This document shows positions 24,971 to 34,102 of a DNA stretch of 64,000 bases, in pieces. The position numbers were made by a program, and so were the translations under genes. The stretch spans positions 1 through 64,000 of the forward strand of contig SGYQ01000006.1 in the NCBI GenBank assembly GCA_004214155.1. Reading direction: 5' to 3'. How positions within the stretch are numbered: the first letter of the stretch is position 1; every line of letters begins with the position of its first letter. The notes beneath the pieces are model-generated. The model saw only the letters and a list, made by a program, of their open reading frames with translations, searched no databases and was not told where the DNA came from. The DNA is from Burkholderiaceae bacterium (GTDB taxonomy: Bacteria; Pseudomonadota; Gammaproteobacteria; Burkholderiales; Burkholderiaceae_A).

Positions 24971-27537
24971 TACTGTGGTAGCATTCTTAAGTTTGTTACA
25001 CTTGAGTGTCTTGAAATACGAAGCAGCCCATAGAAACCAGCTAGTATACTAACGACTATAGCAATAGCAACCCCGACAATTACGTACATCCAAGAAAAGT
25101 CAAAACCAATTTCCGCAAAAATTGTATAAAAAATTATGTTGCCAAATAGCTGCGCAAATACTGACCCTACGCTACCAGCAAGCGCCCCAATGAACACGAG
25201 TTCGATAAATTGAGCTGAAATTAAAAGATTTTTAGAACACCCTAGTATTCGCAATAATGCCGTTTCTCCTTCCCTTTCCTCTTTTAGAGCTAACAACGAA
25301 GACCAGAGTACCAAAAAGGCTGCAACCACTGAAAAGGAAAAAAACAGCTTTATTACATTAACTGCATCTTTCAATACCTTTTGAACCTGACCAACAATTA
25401 TTGACGTATCCACCACGGTAACATTGGGAAACTTTTCAAGTGTTAGTCGTTGTATGTTAGCAAAGCCAGAGCCGTTTTGCCTCGAGTTGTAGTGAAAAGC
25501 CGTTATAAATGTCTGAGGTTTGTCTTGTAACTTATCAGGTGAAGCAAACATAAAAAAATTCACTTCCATTGATTCCCACTTTACCTTTCTAAGACTTGTA
25601 ACCTCTAAAGTGATTTGTTCACCGCCTACATCAAAGGTAATTAAATCTGAAAGATGTATTCCAAGCGTTTTTGCTATATCCTGCTCCACGGACAACTCTG
25701 TTCGACTCCCAGAAAAATTTTTTCCAGATGTTATTTGGTTATACTCCGGAACCATGTTGCCATAAGAGATATTCATTTCTCGCGATACCAACCGTTTAGC
25801 CCTTACAGATTGATATTTGCTTTTATCAACGTTTGTACCATTAATCGCAATTAATCTTCCCCTTACCATAGGATATAAAGAATGGTTTCCAACCAATCCC
25901 TCGAGAAACTTTCCAATTTCTATCTTTTGGTCCGGCTGTATGTTCAGGAGAAAAAAATTAGGAGCATTTTCAGCAGTAACACTATCCCATATTTTCAACA
26001 ACCTTTGTTCGACGAAAGCAGAGCTCACTAAAGAGGATATTGCAACCCCAAGCACTAGTACCTGTAAAGAGATAGATGTACGTCTCCGGTTTATGCTCCG
26101 GAAAAAGTTTTGAAATACCCATCCTAACTCAAAATTAAAAAAGTTCTCCTTTCCCTTCTTTATTAGGTTAATAAGAAAAACAGACACAAAGAAAAAACAA
26201 ACTCCAATTGAAACAAAAAATAGGAAAACAACTGCTGACAAAAGCAAATCGCCTACACAAAGGTACAGTAAAATAATAAACATCAAAAAAGACAAAAAGA
26301 AGCCAGGAGTAAATAAAAATGATCTCAGATTAAACTTTTGTCCCTTAAAGAATGTTTTTCTGTATATATTAATAACAGGTTGTTTTATAACACTAGAGAA
26401 AAAAGGGTATGAGAATAAAAAAACAAGAATTAGAGTCACGAAAAAGATTTGGCAAATGTAAAAGGGTTCGACAACACCTACGTCCGGCAAATTGATATCA
26501 GAGTACTTGTTTACATACCAAAAAATCAATTTTTGCAACAAGAACCCGGATAAGACACTCAACACAAAGGAAATCAATGTTAGTGAACTCAAAATAAGAA
26601 GCCACATATTTTTTAAATATTTTTCGGAAGCTCCAAATACCTTTAGCGTAACTAGTGTTTTAGCATGGCTTTTCATGATGTGGCTTGCCGCCATTGAAAT
26701 GGCAATAGCTCCCAGAATAATCGTAAGCAAAGAAATTAATGATAAAAATGAGCGAATGCGCTTTAGTGCATCACGTAATTCTGGACGAGCCACTTCAAAA
26801 GTTTCAAGACTTTGCCCTTTTTGAAGATTCTTCCGAGCAAATTTCGTAAATACCTTTAATTTATTAATTTCCTCTGATGCAACCCACACTCTATAGCTAG
26901 CCCTGCTCCCCGGCTTTAGTAATCCAAGGTTAAATAAATCCTCATTTTTTATCAAAACTCTAGGAGCAAAATTTACAAAGGAAAGGCCTCTATCTGGCTC
27001 CACTTCGATATACGCTTTTGCGATAAAATCTTTACCGCTCAATTTAAATGTATCACCATGACTAATGTTTAACCTTGAAAGCATCGATGAATCAACATAA
27101 GCTTCTCCGGCTCTTAACATCGAGGAAAATACTTTTTGCTGTTCCTTCCCTGTTGAAACAATTAAATCTCCTCGCAGCGGATATGAATCGGTTACCGCTT
27201 TTAAGGAGACTAGTACGCTCTTTTCTCCAGATGAGACCATGGTGGGGAATTGAACCCCAACTACAGTAGATAAGCTCAGTTCTTTAGCTCGTTTTAAAAT
27301 TAAATCATCAATACGTCTATCAGATAAGATCCTTAGATCAGAAGCTAAACTGGCCTTCATATCTTTAGAAATAGAAAATTCAACTCTATTTGCCAGAAAT
27401 TGAATAGAAGTTACACAAGTGATTGAAATAAAAACAGCCAATAAGAAAATTGTATAATTCCCAGCTAACAAATCACGCCAAAAAAGTCGCTTAGCAAAAA
27501 GCGCACAATCAAACAGGCTTCCGATTCTTTGAATCAT
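24970..27537 (-). CDS. FtsX-type ABC permease, YbbP-like (855 aa)
   Basis: A large permease with the double FtsX layout: an N-terminal helix (about residues 28-48), a periplasmic domain, a three-helix FtsX block (from about residue 265), several extra central helices, a second periplasmic domain and a C-terminal FtsX block (RILGCSKNLLISAQFIELVFIGALAG). This is the plan of YbbP-type permeases. Its ATG overlaps the previous stop (ATGA). It carries no ATPase; the only one in the operon is the LolD-like protein two genes upstream. Export of a lipid or membrane-linked molecule is plausible, but the substrate is unknown. Confidence 0.85.
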   Translation of the reverse strand: MIQRIGSLFDCALFAKRLFWRDLLAGNYTIFLLAVFISITCVTSIQFLANRVEFSISKDMKASLASDLRILSDRRIDDLILKRAKELSLSTVVGVQFPTMVSSGEKSVLVSLKAVTDSYPLRGDLIVSTGKEQQKVFSSMLRAGEAYVDSSMLSRLNISHGDTFKLSGKDFIAKAYIEVEPDRGLSFVNFAPRVLIKNEDLFNLGLLKPGSRASYRVWVASEEINKLKVFTKFARKNLQKGQSLETFEVARPELRDALKRIRSFLSLISLLTIILGAIAISMAASHIMKSHAKTLVTLKVFGASEKYLKNMWLLILSSLTLISFVLSVLSGFLLQKLIFWYVNKYSDINLPDVGVVEPFYICQIFFVTLILVFLFSYPFFSSVIKQPVINIYRKTFFKGQKFNLRSFLFTPGFFLSFLMFIILLYLCVGDLLLSAVVFLFFVSIGVCFFFVSVFLINLIKKGKENFFNFELGWVFQNFFRSINRRRTSISLQVLVLGVAISSLVSSAFVEQRLLKIWDSVTAENAPNFFLLNIQPDQKIEIGKFLEGLVGNHSLYPMVRGRLIAINGTNVDKSKYQSVRAKRLVSREMNISYGNMVPEYNQITSGKNFSGSRTELSVEQDIAKTLGIHLSDLITFDVGGEQITLEVTSLRKVKWESMEVNFFMFASPDKLQDKPQTFITAFHYNSRQNGSGFANIQRLTLEKFPNVTVVDTSIIVGQVQKVLKDAVNVIKLFFSFSVVAAFLVLWSSLLALKEEREGETALLRILGCSKNLLISAQFIELVFIGALAGSVGSVFAQLFGNIIFYTIFAEIGFDFSWMYVIVGVAIAIVVSILAGFYGLLRISRHSSVTNLRMLPQ

Positions 27538-28697
27538 AGCGGCCTCAATGCATCAGTGATTTTTATTTTTGTTGCATAAATCGATGGGATTAAGCCGCCT
27601 ACAATTCCCATAAAAATAGATAAGGCCATACCTATTAGTACAACATAACTATCAAAGGAGAAACGAAAAGCTAATTCCGAAAAGCTTTGGAAATTACTGG
27701 TTGAAAACTCAACACCAGAAAAGAAACTTGCCATAAGCAAACCAAAAATTCCCGCAAAAAAGGATAATACAAATGCCTCAAATAAAAATGCTAATAAGAT
27801 CTGGTATTTAAAAAAACCTAATGCCCTCAATGTTGCTATCTCACTTTTGCGATTCATTACAGCTGCCTGCATTGTTATCATTGCACCAATGGTTGATCCA
27901 ATGGAAAAAATTATAGTTAAAGTAGTTCCCAAAATAGAAATGAAGTTAGAAAGCGCTCTACTGGACTCCTCATAAAACTGTCTTTCGAACTTCCCATTTA
28001 AAGGCAAACGTATATCCTCATCGAGCTGGTTTGCGATTTCTTCTGCATATGATAAGTCTTGTAATTGAAAAAGCACCGTCGAATATGTTTGCCTCTGAAA
28101 TGCCTGCATTAAAACATCGTTTGATACCCACATTTCTGATTCAAACCCATTGTTGTTAGTTTTAAAAAAACCAACTATCCTCCATGCCTCTCCTCCAAAA
28201 TTAATGTATTGCCCAATTTCAAGTCCAGTAAATCTTTTAGCGATAGCTCTGCCTACGATGATCTCGTTAGAACCTTCTTTGAAAAATCTCCCTCTCGTTA
28301 TTTCTATATTTTTTCTCAAGTTTATTCCAGCATGCTGTAACCCTCGGATCACGACATTCGACGTTGAACCCTTTTTCTTTTTTAAATTAATTAGTATTAC
28401 CGTTTCGAAAGAAATCATCGGATCAGGAGAACTCATAATTCCCCTAAATTGTGATACTATTGCTCCTTGAGATTTAGTAATCGAACTTTGCACCTCAGTT
28501 CCAGCGCCTCGTCTGGTTACAATAAAGTTATCACTTTCACCAGTAGCCACAACGGTCTCTTCAAGACCCCTGTTTAACATTACAACCGTGCAAAAGACAA
28601 AAACGACAAGAGCCAACCCCATAATAGTAAAAAAAGTTGTCATTTTGCGAACAAACAAGTTTCTAAAACTGTAAGTTATTGGGATGTTCTTTATCAT
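27534..28697 (-). CDS. MacB/LolC-type ABC permease 2
   Basis: A four-helix FtsX-family permease of about 387 residues: N-terminal helix (FFTIMGLALVVFVFCTVVML), a MacB_PCD-like periplasmic domain, then three helices near the C-terminus (with AALRALG-type coupling loop: IATLRALGFFKYQILLAFLFE). I place the start at ATG 28697, 4 nt after the preceding stop; an upstream in-frame start at 28727 would overlap it. It should pair with permease 1 and the shared ATPase. Periplasmic signal or lipid export is possible; the substrate is unknown. Confidence 0.85.
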   Translation of the reverse strand: MIKNIPITYSFRNLFVRKMTTFFTIMGLALVVFVFCTVVMLNRGLEETVVATGESDNFIVTRRGAGTEVQSSITKSQGAIVSQFRGIMSSPDPMISFETVILINLKKKKGSTSNVVIRGLQHAGINLRKNIEITRGRFFKEGSNEIIVGRAIAKRFTGLEIGQYINFGGEAWRIVGFFKTNNNGFESEMWVSNDVLMQAFQRQTYSTVLFQLQDLSYAEEIANQLDEDIRLPLNGKFERQFYEESSRALSNFISILGTTLTIIFSIGSTIGAMITMQAAVMNRKSEIATLRALGFFKYQILLAFLFEAFVLSFFAGIFGLLMASFFSGVEFSTSNFQSFSELAFRFSFDSYVVLIGMALSIFMGIVGGLIPSIYATKIKITDALRPL

Positions 28698-28701
28698 TTC
28701 T

Positions 28702-29889
28702 TTATGATGCCCGAAGCGCCCCAACAATATTTACGGCGTTTGCCTTCCATGCCGGGAAGATAGCCGCAAAGGCACCGGTTAAAAGTGATAGAAGGACTTG
28801 CAATATGATGGTGGTATTTGATATTTCAAATACTGGGAACAATGTTCCGGTAAACGTTCGAAACATTCCCGCCGCAGGAAATGTTAATACGATTCCAGCT
28901 ATTCCTCCAAACAATGCTAATAACCAGGACTCAATGGCAATTAGCCCACATAAAAAAAGTTTGCCGAACCCCATAGATCTTAGAGTAGCATATTCCCACA
29001 CTCGTTCTCGCGCAGTCATGATCATCGTATTAGCCATTACGAGCATTATAATAATAATGACAACATAGGAAACAAGTCTAATAGCGACTACGATTGCCTC
29101 AGTCATTGCTACGAATCCAAGTTGAAAAGCCTTTTCGGTCTCTGAACGAGTCTCTTTTGGAGAATTAGCAAAGACATCGTCAATAGACTTAGCAATACTT
29201 CCCACTTTATCAATATCATCAACCTCCACGATAAAAACACCTACCGCTTCCTTGTCACGAGAAATTCCCCTTTTTCTTATTTCTTCATTAAGGTAATCCC
29301 AATGAAAAAACAATTGAGCAGTGTCGGTGCCCTTTGTCTTGCCTTCATAGATACCCGCTATAACAAAATCCCAAGTTCCAGGAAATATTTGTCCTTTTAA
29401 GGTCATAGAATCCCCCAGTTTGAGATTGTGCTCATCAGCAATTTTCCGCCCAATTAGGACACTTCTCTTATCTTTTATAAAAAGTTGTCTCTCTTCATTC
29501 GAAACAACATACTCAGGATACATATCCAAATAGCTTCGTGGATCGATAGCGAATTGTGGAAAAAAATTTTTGGGCTCTTTATAAATGCCACCAAACCATC
29601 TCGCCCAGCTTATATTTTGAACGCCTTCAACTTGCTTTATTCTGTCTCTGTAAGGTAAAGGCAAAGGAAACATCAAAGATACCGAACTGCGAACAATGAG
29701 CCTTGCTGAACTGGCTCCTTCTGCACCCGCGTACCAAGAATTGACTACCGTAGATAAAATACCGAAAGAAAGTATTGCAACTGCTACACCCACCATTGTT
29801 AAGAGAGATCTAATTGGATATCGAAATAAGTTTTTAAAGGCTAATTTAAATGACACTATTCCCACCGACTTCCAGTCTTCCCTTCTCAA
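28702..29889 (-). CDS. MacB/LolC-type ABC permease 1
   Basis: An FtsX-family permease of up to 395 residues with the same plan as permease 2: first helix in PIRSLLTMVGVAVAILSFGIL, a periplasmic domain, and three C-terminal helices with the coupling segment EYATLRSMGFGKLFL. The start is uncertain: TTG/ATG-type upstream codons, GTG 29865 or GTG 29856 all overlap the end of the ATPase gene. It is clearly diverged from permease 2, so the pair is an old heterodimer. Confidence 0.84.
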   Translation of the reverse strand: MRREDWKSVGIVSFKLAFKNLFRYPIRSLLTMVGVAVAILSFGILSTVVNSWYAGAEGASSARLIVRSSVSLMFPLPLPYRDRIKQVEGVQNISWARWFGGIYKEPKNFFPQFAIDPRSYLDMYPEYVVSNEERQLFIKDKRSVLIGRKIADEHNLKLGDSMTLKGQIFPGTWDFVIAGIYEGKTKGTDTAQLFFHWDYLNEEIRKRGISRDKEAVGVFIVEVDDIDKVGSIAKSIDDVFANSPKETRSETEKAFQLGFVAMTEAIVVAIRLVSYVVIIIIMLVMANTMIMTARERVWEYATLRSMGFGKLFLCGLIAIESWLLALFGGIAGIVLTFPAAGMFRTFTGTLFPVFEISNTTIILQVLLSLLTGAFAAIFPAWKANAVNIVGALRAS

Positions 29890-30529
29890 AATGGACGACT
29901 GTTTTAGCCCTGGCAGCAGCTTTTGGGTCGTGAGTAACCATCACAACCGTGCGTCCAAATTCTCTATTAGTTTCAGCAAGTAACTCTAGTATTTCAGATC
30001 CAGCATCTCGATCTAAATCACCAGTTGGTTCATCAGCGACTATAATAGGAGCTTTTGTAACCAATGCTCTTGCAATTGCCACCCGTTGTTGTTGACCTCC
30101 TGAAAGTTCACCAGGCCTGTGAGTTAATCTGTCATTAAGCCCGACCTGTGAAATAGCCTCTAGCGCCTGTCTTCTCCTTTCTTCCCCGTTTAAATTTGTA
30201 AGTTGCAAGGGAAGCTCCACATTTTCTAGCGCGGTTAAAACGGGTATGAGATTATAAAACTGAAAAATAAAACCTATATTATCAGCTCTCCATTTTGATA
30301 GTTCGGATTCAGACAGCTTTGTAATATCAATTGAATTGACTAAAATTGATCCTTCATCAGGTCGATCAATACCGCCAATTAGGTTTAATAGAGTACTTTT
30401 ACCTGATCCGGAAGGCCCCATGAGTGCTAAAAAATCTCCTCTTTGAATTTGGAACGTTATTTTCTCCAAAACAGAAACTTTACTCCCCCCTCTTACATAA
30501 CCTTTTGAAATATCTTTTAAATCAATCAT
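29846..30529 (-). CDS. LolD/MacB-type ABC ATPase
   Basis: A single ABC ATPase of about 227 residues. Walker A GPSGSGKST, Q-loop region FIFQFYNLIPVLTALENVELPL (typical of the LolD/MacB/FtsE class), signature LSGGQQQRVAIARAL, Walker B IIVADEPTGDLD and the H-loop VTHD are intact. I choose ATG 30529 since the 29 residues before it are not conserved; it overlaps the HlyD stop by 8 nt. It powers the FtsX-type permeases coded after it. Confidence 0.93.
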   Translation of the reverse strand: MIDLKDISKGYVRGGSKVSVLEKITFQIQRGDFLALMGPSGSGKSTLLNLIGGIDRPDEGSILVNSIDITKLSESELSKWRADNIGFIFQFYNLIPVLTALENVELPLQLTNLNGEERRRQALEAISQVGLNDRLTHRPGELSGGQQQRVAIARALVTKAPIIVADEPTGDLDRDAGSEILELLAETNREFGRTVVMVTHDPKAAARAKTVVHFEKGRLEVGGNSVI

Positions 30530-31628
30530 TTCTGACCTTAACTGACATCCCATCTCGCATTTTAGTGGTGGGGTTAATAACAATCTGATCATTAACTTGA
30601 ACATTTTCAACAGCAAGTAGGTCCGACCCCAAAAACTGAAGATTTGATATTTCTCGACGACTTAAAATACCATCCCTATGTACAAAGAAATAAAACTTAC
30701 CATTAACTTGCAATAAGGCTTCTTTTGAAATTGTTAACCTTGGGCGGGTTGAGGTGGGATTTAACCTCCCTTCTAAAAATGCTACCTTGGCTGACATATC
30801 AGGTAAGATCCGATCATCCATTTTGAGAAATCCGACTTTAATCATCCGAGTAGCCTTCGATCTGTCTATAGTGGGAACCATTCTCACCACTCTTCCGAAA
30901 AATATCTCATTATCAAAAGCGTCTAAACGGACTACTACGTCTTGCCCCACGACAATTTTAGAAACATTAGATTCGGATACGTCAACCTCTACCTCGAGAG
31001 TCCGCATATCTGCTATAGTTACTACAGCTCCTTTTGTATCTGCAGCTGCAGAAAAGGGCGTAATGTTATCTCCAACATCCGCGTTTTTCGTTAAAACAAC
31101 GGCCTCAAAAGGCGCACGTATTTCAGATTGCGCCAAGTCCGCTTTACTTATCTCTAATGCTGCCTCTGATGCTCTCAACGAGGCCTTAGCTTTGGCCATT
31201 CTTGCAAAACTCTCGTCATAAGACGCTTCCGAAACATAATTTTTTGCTAGCAGCTTCTTTGTTCTTTCAAAAAACCGTTTAGCTTCATCAAACTCCGCCT
31301 TTGCAAGCACTACTTTGCTCTCATCAAATAATAATCTGGCTTTTAGGTCATCACTTTCAATCAAAGCAATAAGATCTCCTTTTTTTACACGCGACCCCTC
31401 AACAACTCCTAACCATTCTAGTCTTCCGGTTGCCTTTGAAGAAAGCGATGCTTTTCGTTGTGCTACAACATAACCACTCGAATTTAAGAGGGTTTGCGCC
31501 TGATAGGGATAAATTTTAATAACAGGCGCAGTTATCACGTAAGGAGCTACAAAAACGTAACCAGCCAGAAGCATTACAAAAACAATGCCGGTGATAATAA
31601 CGAAAAAGAATTTTTTGCTCATTAACAT
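30522..31628 (-). CDS. HlyD/RND-type periplasmic adaptor
   Basis: A 368-residue membrane-fusion protein. N-terminal anchor (FFFVIITGIVFVMLLAGYVFV), first half-lipoyl segment (ATGRLEWLGVVEGSRVKKGDLIALIES), a helical hairpin (about residues 95-165), the second lipoyl half (SEIRAPFEAVVLTKNADVGDNITPF) and beta-barrel domains. It should connect the ABC permeases to an outer-membrane channel, which is not coded here. First gene of the operon; 131 nt separate it from the divergent dienelactone hydrolase gene. Confidence 0.92.
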   Translation of the reverse strand: MLMSKKFFFVIITGIVFVMLLAGYVFVAPYVITAPVIKIYPYQAQTLLNSSGYVVAQRKASLSSKATGRLEWLGVVEGSRVKKGDLIALIESDDLKARLLFDESKVVLAKAEFDEAKRFFERTKKLLAKNYVSEASYDESFARMAKAKASLRASEAALEISKADLAQSEIRAPFEAVVLTKNADVGDNITPFSAAADTKGAVVTIADMRTLEVEVDVSESNVSKIVVGQDVVVRLDAFDNEIFFGRVVRMVPTIDRSKATRMIKVGFLKMDDRILPDMSAKVAFLEGRLNPTSTRPRLTISKEALLQVNGKFYFFVHRDGILSRREISNLQFLGSDLLAVENVQVNDQIVINPTTKMRDGMSVKVRND

Positions 31629-31759
31629 ACCAAAGTGTTAAAGTATGACGTATGTTGTTTGTCATTCAAATACCCATTTTGTTCAATTAATCTTTCTTAA
31701 TAGTAGTATTATGGGTTAGTTTTAGGCTTTTAATTACTGCTCCCGTAAACTGTTGATTT

Positions 31760-32470
31760 ATGAGTAATGAAATTGAAAATTCATGGATAGATATCGAGAG
31801 TGCATGTGGCGGCTCCTTCGGTGCTTACGTTAGTTTACCTCCCGCAGGTTTTGGACCGGGACTTTTAGTAATTCAAGAAATATTTGGCGTTAACGACCAC
31901 ATTAAAAATGTCTGCGATCAATATGCACTGGATGGCTTTGTGGCCGTGGCGCCAGATGTATTTTGGAGGCAGAATCCTCGGGTTGAGTTATCATATGACC
32001 CAGCAGGGATTGCGAAAGGGCGTCAATTGTTTGACGGACTGAATATAGATATTGTTGCTGCTGATCTCCAACGAGCCGTTGAAGCAATCAGACATATACC
32101 CTCTTGTACCGGCAAAGTCGGCGCTATCGGATTTTGTATGGGTGGGTTGCTAGCTTTCGTTTGTGCAGCTCGAGCCGGTGTTGAATCGTCTGTAATTTAT
32201 TACGGGACTAGATTGGATCATCATCTTGAACTTGTACAAGATATTACTTGCCCTCTCCTATTTCACTTTGCAGGCGATGACGAACACATTTCAACCCAAA
32301 CAGTAAAAAAAATAAAAATGTCGCTTACAGGGAAAGATAATTGCAGGGTAGTAGTACATAAAAATAGTAGTCACGGATTTAATTGTTGGGATAGGGATAG
32401 TTGGAACCAGAGCGCAGCAGCCACTGCAAGGGGTCAATCACTTGTGCATTTGATGGAAACCCTAGGCTAA
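31760..32470 (+). CDS. Dienelactone hydrolase family protein
   Basis: A 236-residue alpha/beta hydrolase. The nucleophile is a cysteine in GFCMGG (about residue 126), typical of dienelactone hydrolases; the acid is in FHFAGDDEHIS and the base in NSSHGFNCWDR. The oxyanion/Glu-containing QEIFGVNDHIKN block is also present. The substrate may be a lactone or ester of aromatic breakdown, but these paralogues are broad. It stands alone on its strand, followed by the tRNA region. Confidence 0.9.
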   Translation: MSNEIENSWIDIESACGGSFGAYVSLPPAGFGPGLLVIQEIFGVNDHIKNVCDQYALDGFVAVAPDVFWRQNPRVELSYDPAGIAKGRQLFDGLNIDIVAADLQRAVEAIRHIPSCTGKVGAIGFCMGGLLAFVCAARAGVESSVIYYGTRLDHHLELVQDITCPLLFHFAGDDEHISTQTVKKIKMSLTGKDNCRVVVHKNSSHGFNCWDRDSWNQSAAATARGQSLVHLMETLG

Positions 32471-32663
32471 CACTGAAAGCCAAATAAGCTCAGGAGTACA
32501 ATAACGAAAAATTGTCGGACTTGAATTTTAAAAACAATTAAAAAAAGATAAGGTAAATATCAATTACTAATAAGATCACTAGAACAAATATAGATAACTT
32601 GTACAGTTTTCTTAAACTCTGTTGATTCATCAAATTAAAAATTGATCTATGCTCGGCATTAAA

Positions 32664-32740
32664 TGGTAGCGGGGGAAGGATTCGAACCTCCGACCTTCGG
32701 GTTATGAGCCCGACGAGCTGCCAGACTGCTCCACCCCGCG
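32664..32740 (-). tRNA. tRNA-fMet (CAT), initiator
   Basis: A 77-nt cloverleaf with CCA encoded. The anticodon stem has the three G-C pairs of initiators (GGGCTCATAACCC), anticodon CAT at 32702-32704 (reading complement), the T-arm is GGAGGTTCGAATCC and the D-arm GAGCAGTCTGGCAGCTC. The first base C1 faces T72, so the end pair is mismatched as initiator identity requires, though with C-U in place of the C-A of E. coli. No other tRNA is near. Confidence 0.96.
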
Positions 32741-32749
32741 TCGTTGTTT

Positions 32750-32779
32750 ATAGTACTAATAGTATAAAGTATAATTCAA
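32750..32779 (-). promoter_or_regulatory. Putative tRNA-fMet promoter
   Basis: Minus-strand -35 TTGAAT (32774-32779), 18-nt spacer, -10 TACTAT (32750-32755). Predicted start near 32743, just before the tRNA 5' end at 32740. Each box matches consensus at 4 of 6 positions. Confidence 0.42.
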
Positions 32780-32788
32780 GGGGATGGC

Positions 32789-32800
32789 GCAACATGTTGC
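32789..32800. promoter_or_regulatory. Perfect 12-bp palindrome GCAACATGTTGC
   Basis: The palindrome lies between the tRNA-fMet promoter and the nudix gene, about 32 nt before the nudix start. It could be a dimeric regulator site for either side. No regulator gene is near. Found by eye. Confidence 0.25.
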
Positions 32801-32831
32801 TAATTGTATGATTTGATATGAGGGAAGAGTC

Positions 32832-33371
32832 TTGTTTTGTTCTAATTGTGGCGCCAAGCTTAAAATGAAAATTCCTGAAGAAGATAATCGTGTCAGGGGT
32901 GTATGCGATGCATGTAATACTATTCATTATGAGAATCCAAAGATAATCGTTGGCTCTGTAACCACTTACAAAAATCGGATCTTACTATGTCGACGGGCGA
33001 TAGAGCCAAAGTTCGGATTTTGGACTCTACCTGCAGGTTACATGGAGCTTAATGAGTCAACAAGTGAAGGAGCTATGAGAGAGACAGTTGAGGAATCGGG
33101 AGCGAGTATAACGTTAAAAAGGCTTTTCGCTATTCATGATTTGCCATTTTTAAATCAGGTTCACATATTTTTCCTCGCTGAGATGAATAATCCCAAACTT
33201 GACCCCGGTTCCGAAACTCTGGAAGCGCGTTTATTTGCTGTGAATGAAATTCCATGGTCTGAGTTAGCATTCACAACTGTTGGGAAAACTCTTGAGTTTT
33301 TTATTAAAAAGGACAGATACAACAAAAACCATGTTCATACCAGCCTCCTCTCATTAGGGAAAAAATCATGA
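32832..33371 (+). CDS. NUDIX hydrolase with zinc ribbon
   Basis: A 179-residue nudix protein. An N-terminal zinc ribbon (CSNCGAKL ... CDACNTIHYENPK) is followed by the nudix box starting at GYMELNESTSEGAMRETVEE, with the G-x5-E-x7-R-E-x-x-E-E pattern intact. The family cleaves nucleoside diphosphates linked to another group. The zinc ribbon with HYENPK suggests the NudC/ADP-ribose-like subgroup. The start is a TTG with AGGGAAGAG just upstream. It overlaps aat by 4 nt, so these genes form one operon with bpt and pyrD. Confidence 0.9.
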   Translation: MFCSNCGAKLKMKIPEEDNRVRGVCDACNTIHYENPKIIVGSVTTYKNRILLCRRAIEPKFGFWTLPAGYMELNESTSEGAMRETVEESGASITLKRLFAIHDLPFLNQVHIFFLAEMNNPKLDPGSETLEARLFAVNEIPWSELAFTTVGKTLEFFIKKDRYNKNHVHTSLLSLGKKS

Positions 33372-34102
33372 AAACATCGTCTTCAATACCCTGGATAGAT
33401 CAGGAGTTTGAAAATAGCGTTTTTGACTTCGAACGAATTACAAGCGTAAGCTCGGAAATCCCTATTGCAGCTAGTTGTTATTTGAACTCAAAAATTTTAC
33501 TTAATGCATACCGTAACGGAGTTTTCCCATGGTCAGGACCTTATCAACCAATTCTTTGGTGGAGGCCAGATCCTCGGATGATTCTTCAAACTAACAAAAT
33601 CAAAGTTTCAAATTCGTTACATAAAAATATTAAACAATATCTGAAGAATGGCCTAAAAATAAGTACCGACAAATGCTTTCGGGAGGTCATTCAGGCTTGC
33701 GCGGAACCAAGAGACACAAGCCAAAGTACCTGGATAACCAAAGACATAGTATCTGCCTATGAGGAGTTAAATCGAATAGGCTATGCTCACAGTATTGAGG
33801 TTTGGACGGAAAGCAAACTTGTTGGAGGTTTGTATCTAGTTTCTATCGGCAAGATGGTTTTTGGAGAAAGTATGTTTTTTCGGAAGGCAAATGTTTCCAA
33901 AATTGCTTTGGTGGCTCTTGCAAAATGGTTACAAAAGCATGGCGGGAAAATCATTGACTGCCAGCAGGAAACCAATCATTTAGCGTCCATGGGCGCCTCA
34001 CCCGTTAGTAGTGCTCAGTTCATGAGAGAGATGAAACCACTGGTTGAAAACCCGGCATTACCATGGACAATTGAGCCTGTTTCTGAAGTATTATTAAAAT
34101 GA
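33368..34102 (+). CDS. aat: Leucyl/phenylalanyl-tRNA-protein transferase
   Basis: Adds Leu or Phe from tRNA to proteins starting with Lys or Arg, marking them for ClpAP through ClpS. 244 residues, with LLNAYRNGVFPWSGPYQPILWWRPDPRMIL and GGLYLVSIGKMVFGESMFF, both diagnostic. It has an N-terminal extension of about 40 residues before the conserved core. It overlaps nudix and bpt by 4 nt each. Cytoplasmic. Confidence 0.95.
   Translation: MKTSSSIPWIDQEFENSVFDFERITSVSSEIPIAASCYLNSKILLNAYRNGVFPWSGPYQPILWWRPDPRMILQTNKIKVSNSLHKNIKQYLKNGLKISTDKCFREVIQACAEPRDTSQSTWITKDIVSAYEELNRIGYAHSIEVWTESKLVGGLYLVSIGKMVFGESMFFRKANVSKIALVALAKWLQKHGGKIIDCQQETNHLASMGASPVSSAQFMREMKPLVENPALPWTIEPVSEVLLK

Noticed and set aside
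32538-32630. A 30-codon minus-strand frame (starts MNQQSLRKLYK, one hydrophobic helix) after tRNA-fMet
   Set aside because: No ribosome-binding site, AT-rich region where short hydrophobic frames arise by chance, and no known family. The rest of 32471-32663 shows nothing clear.
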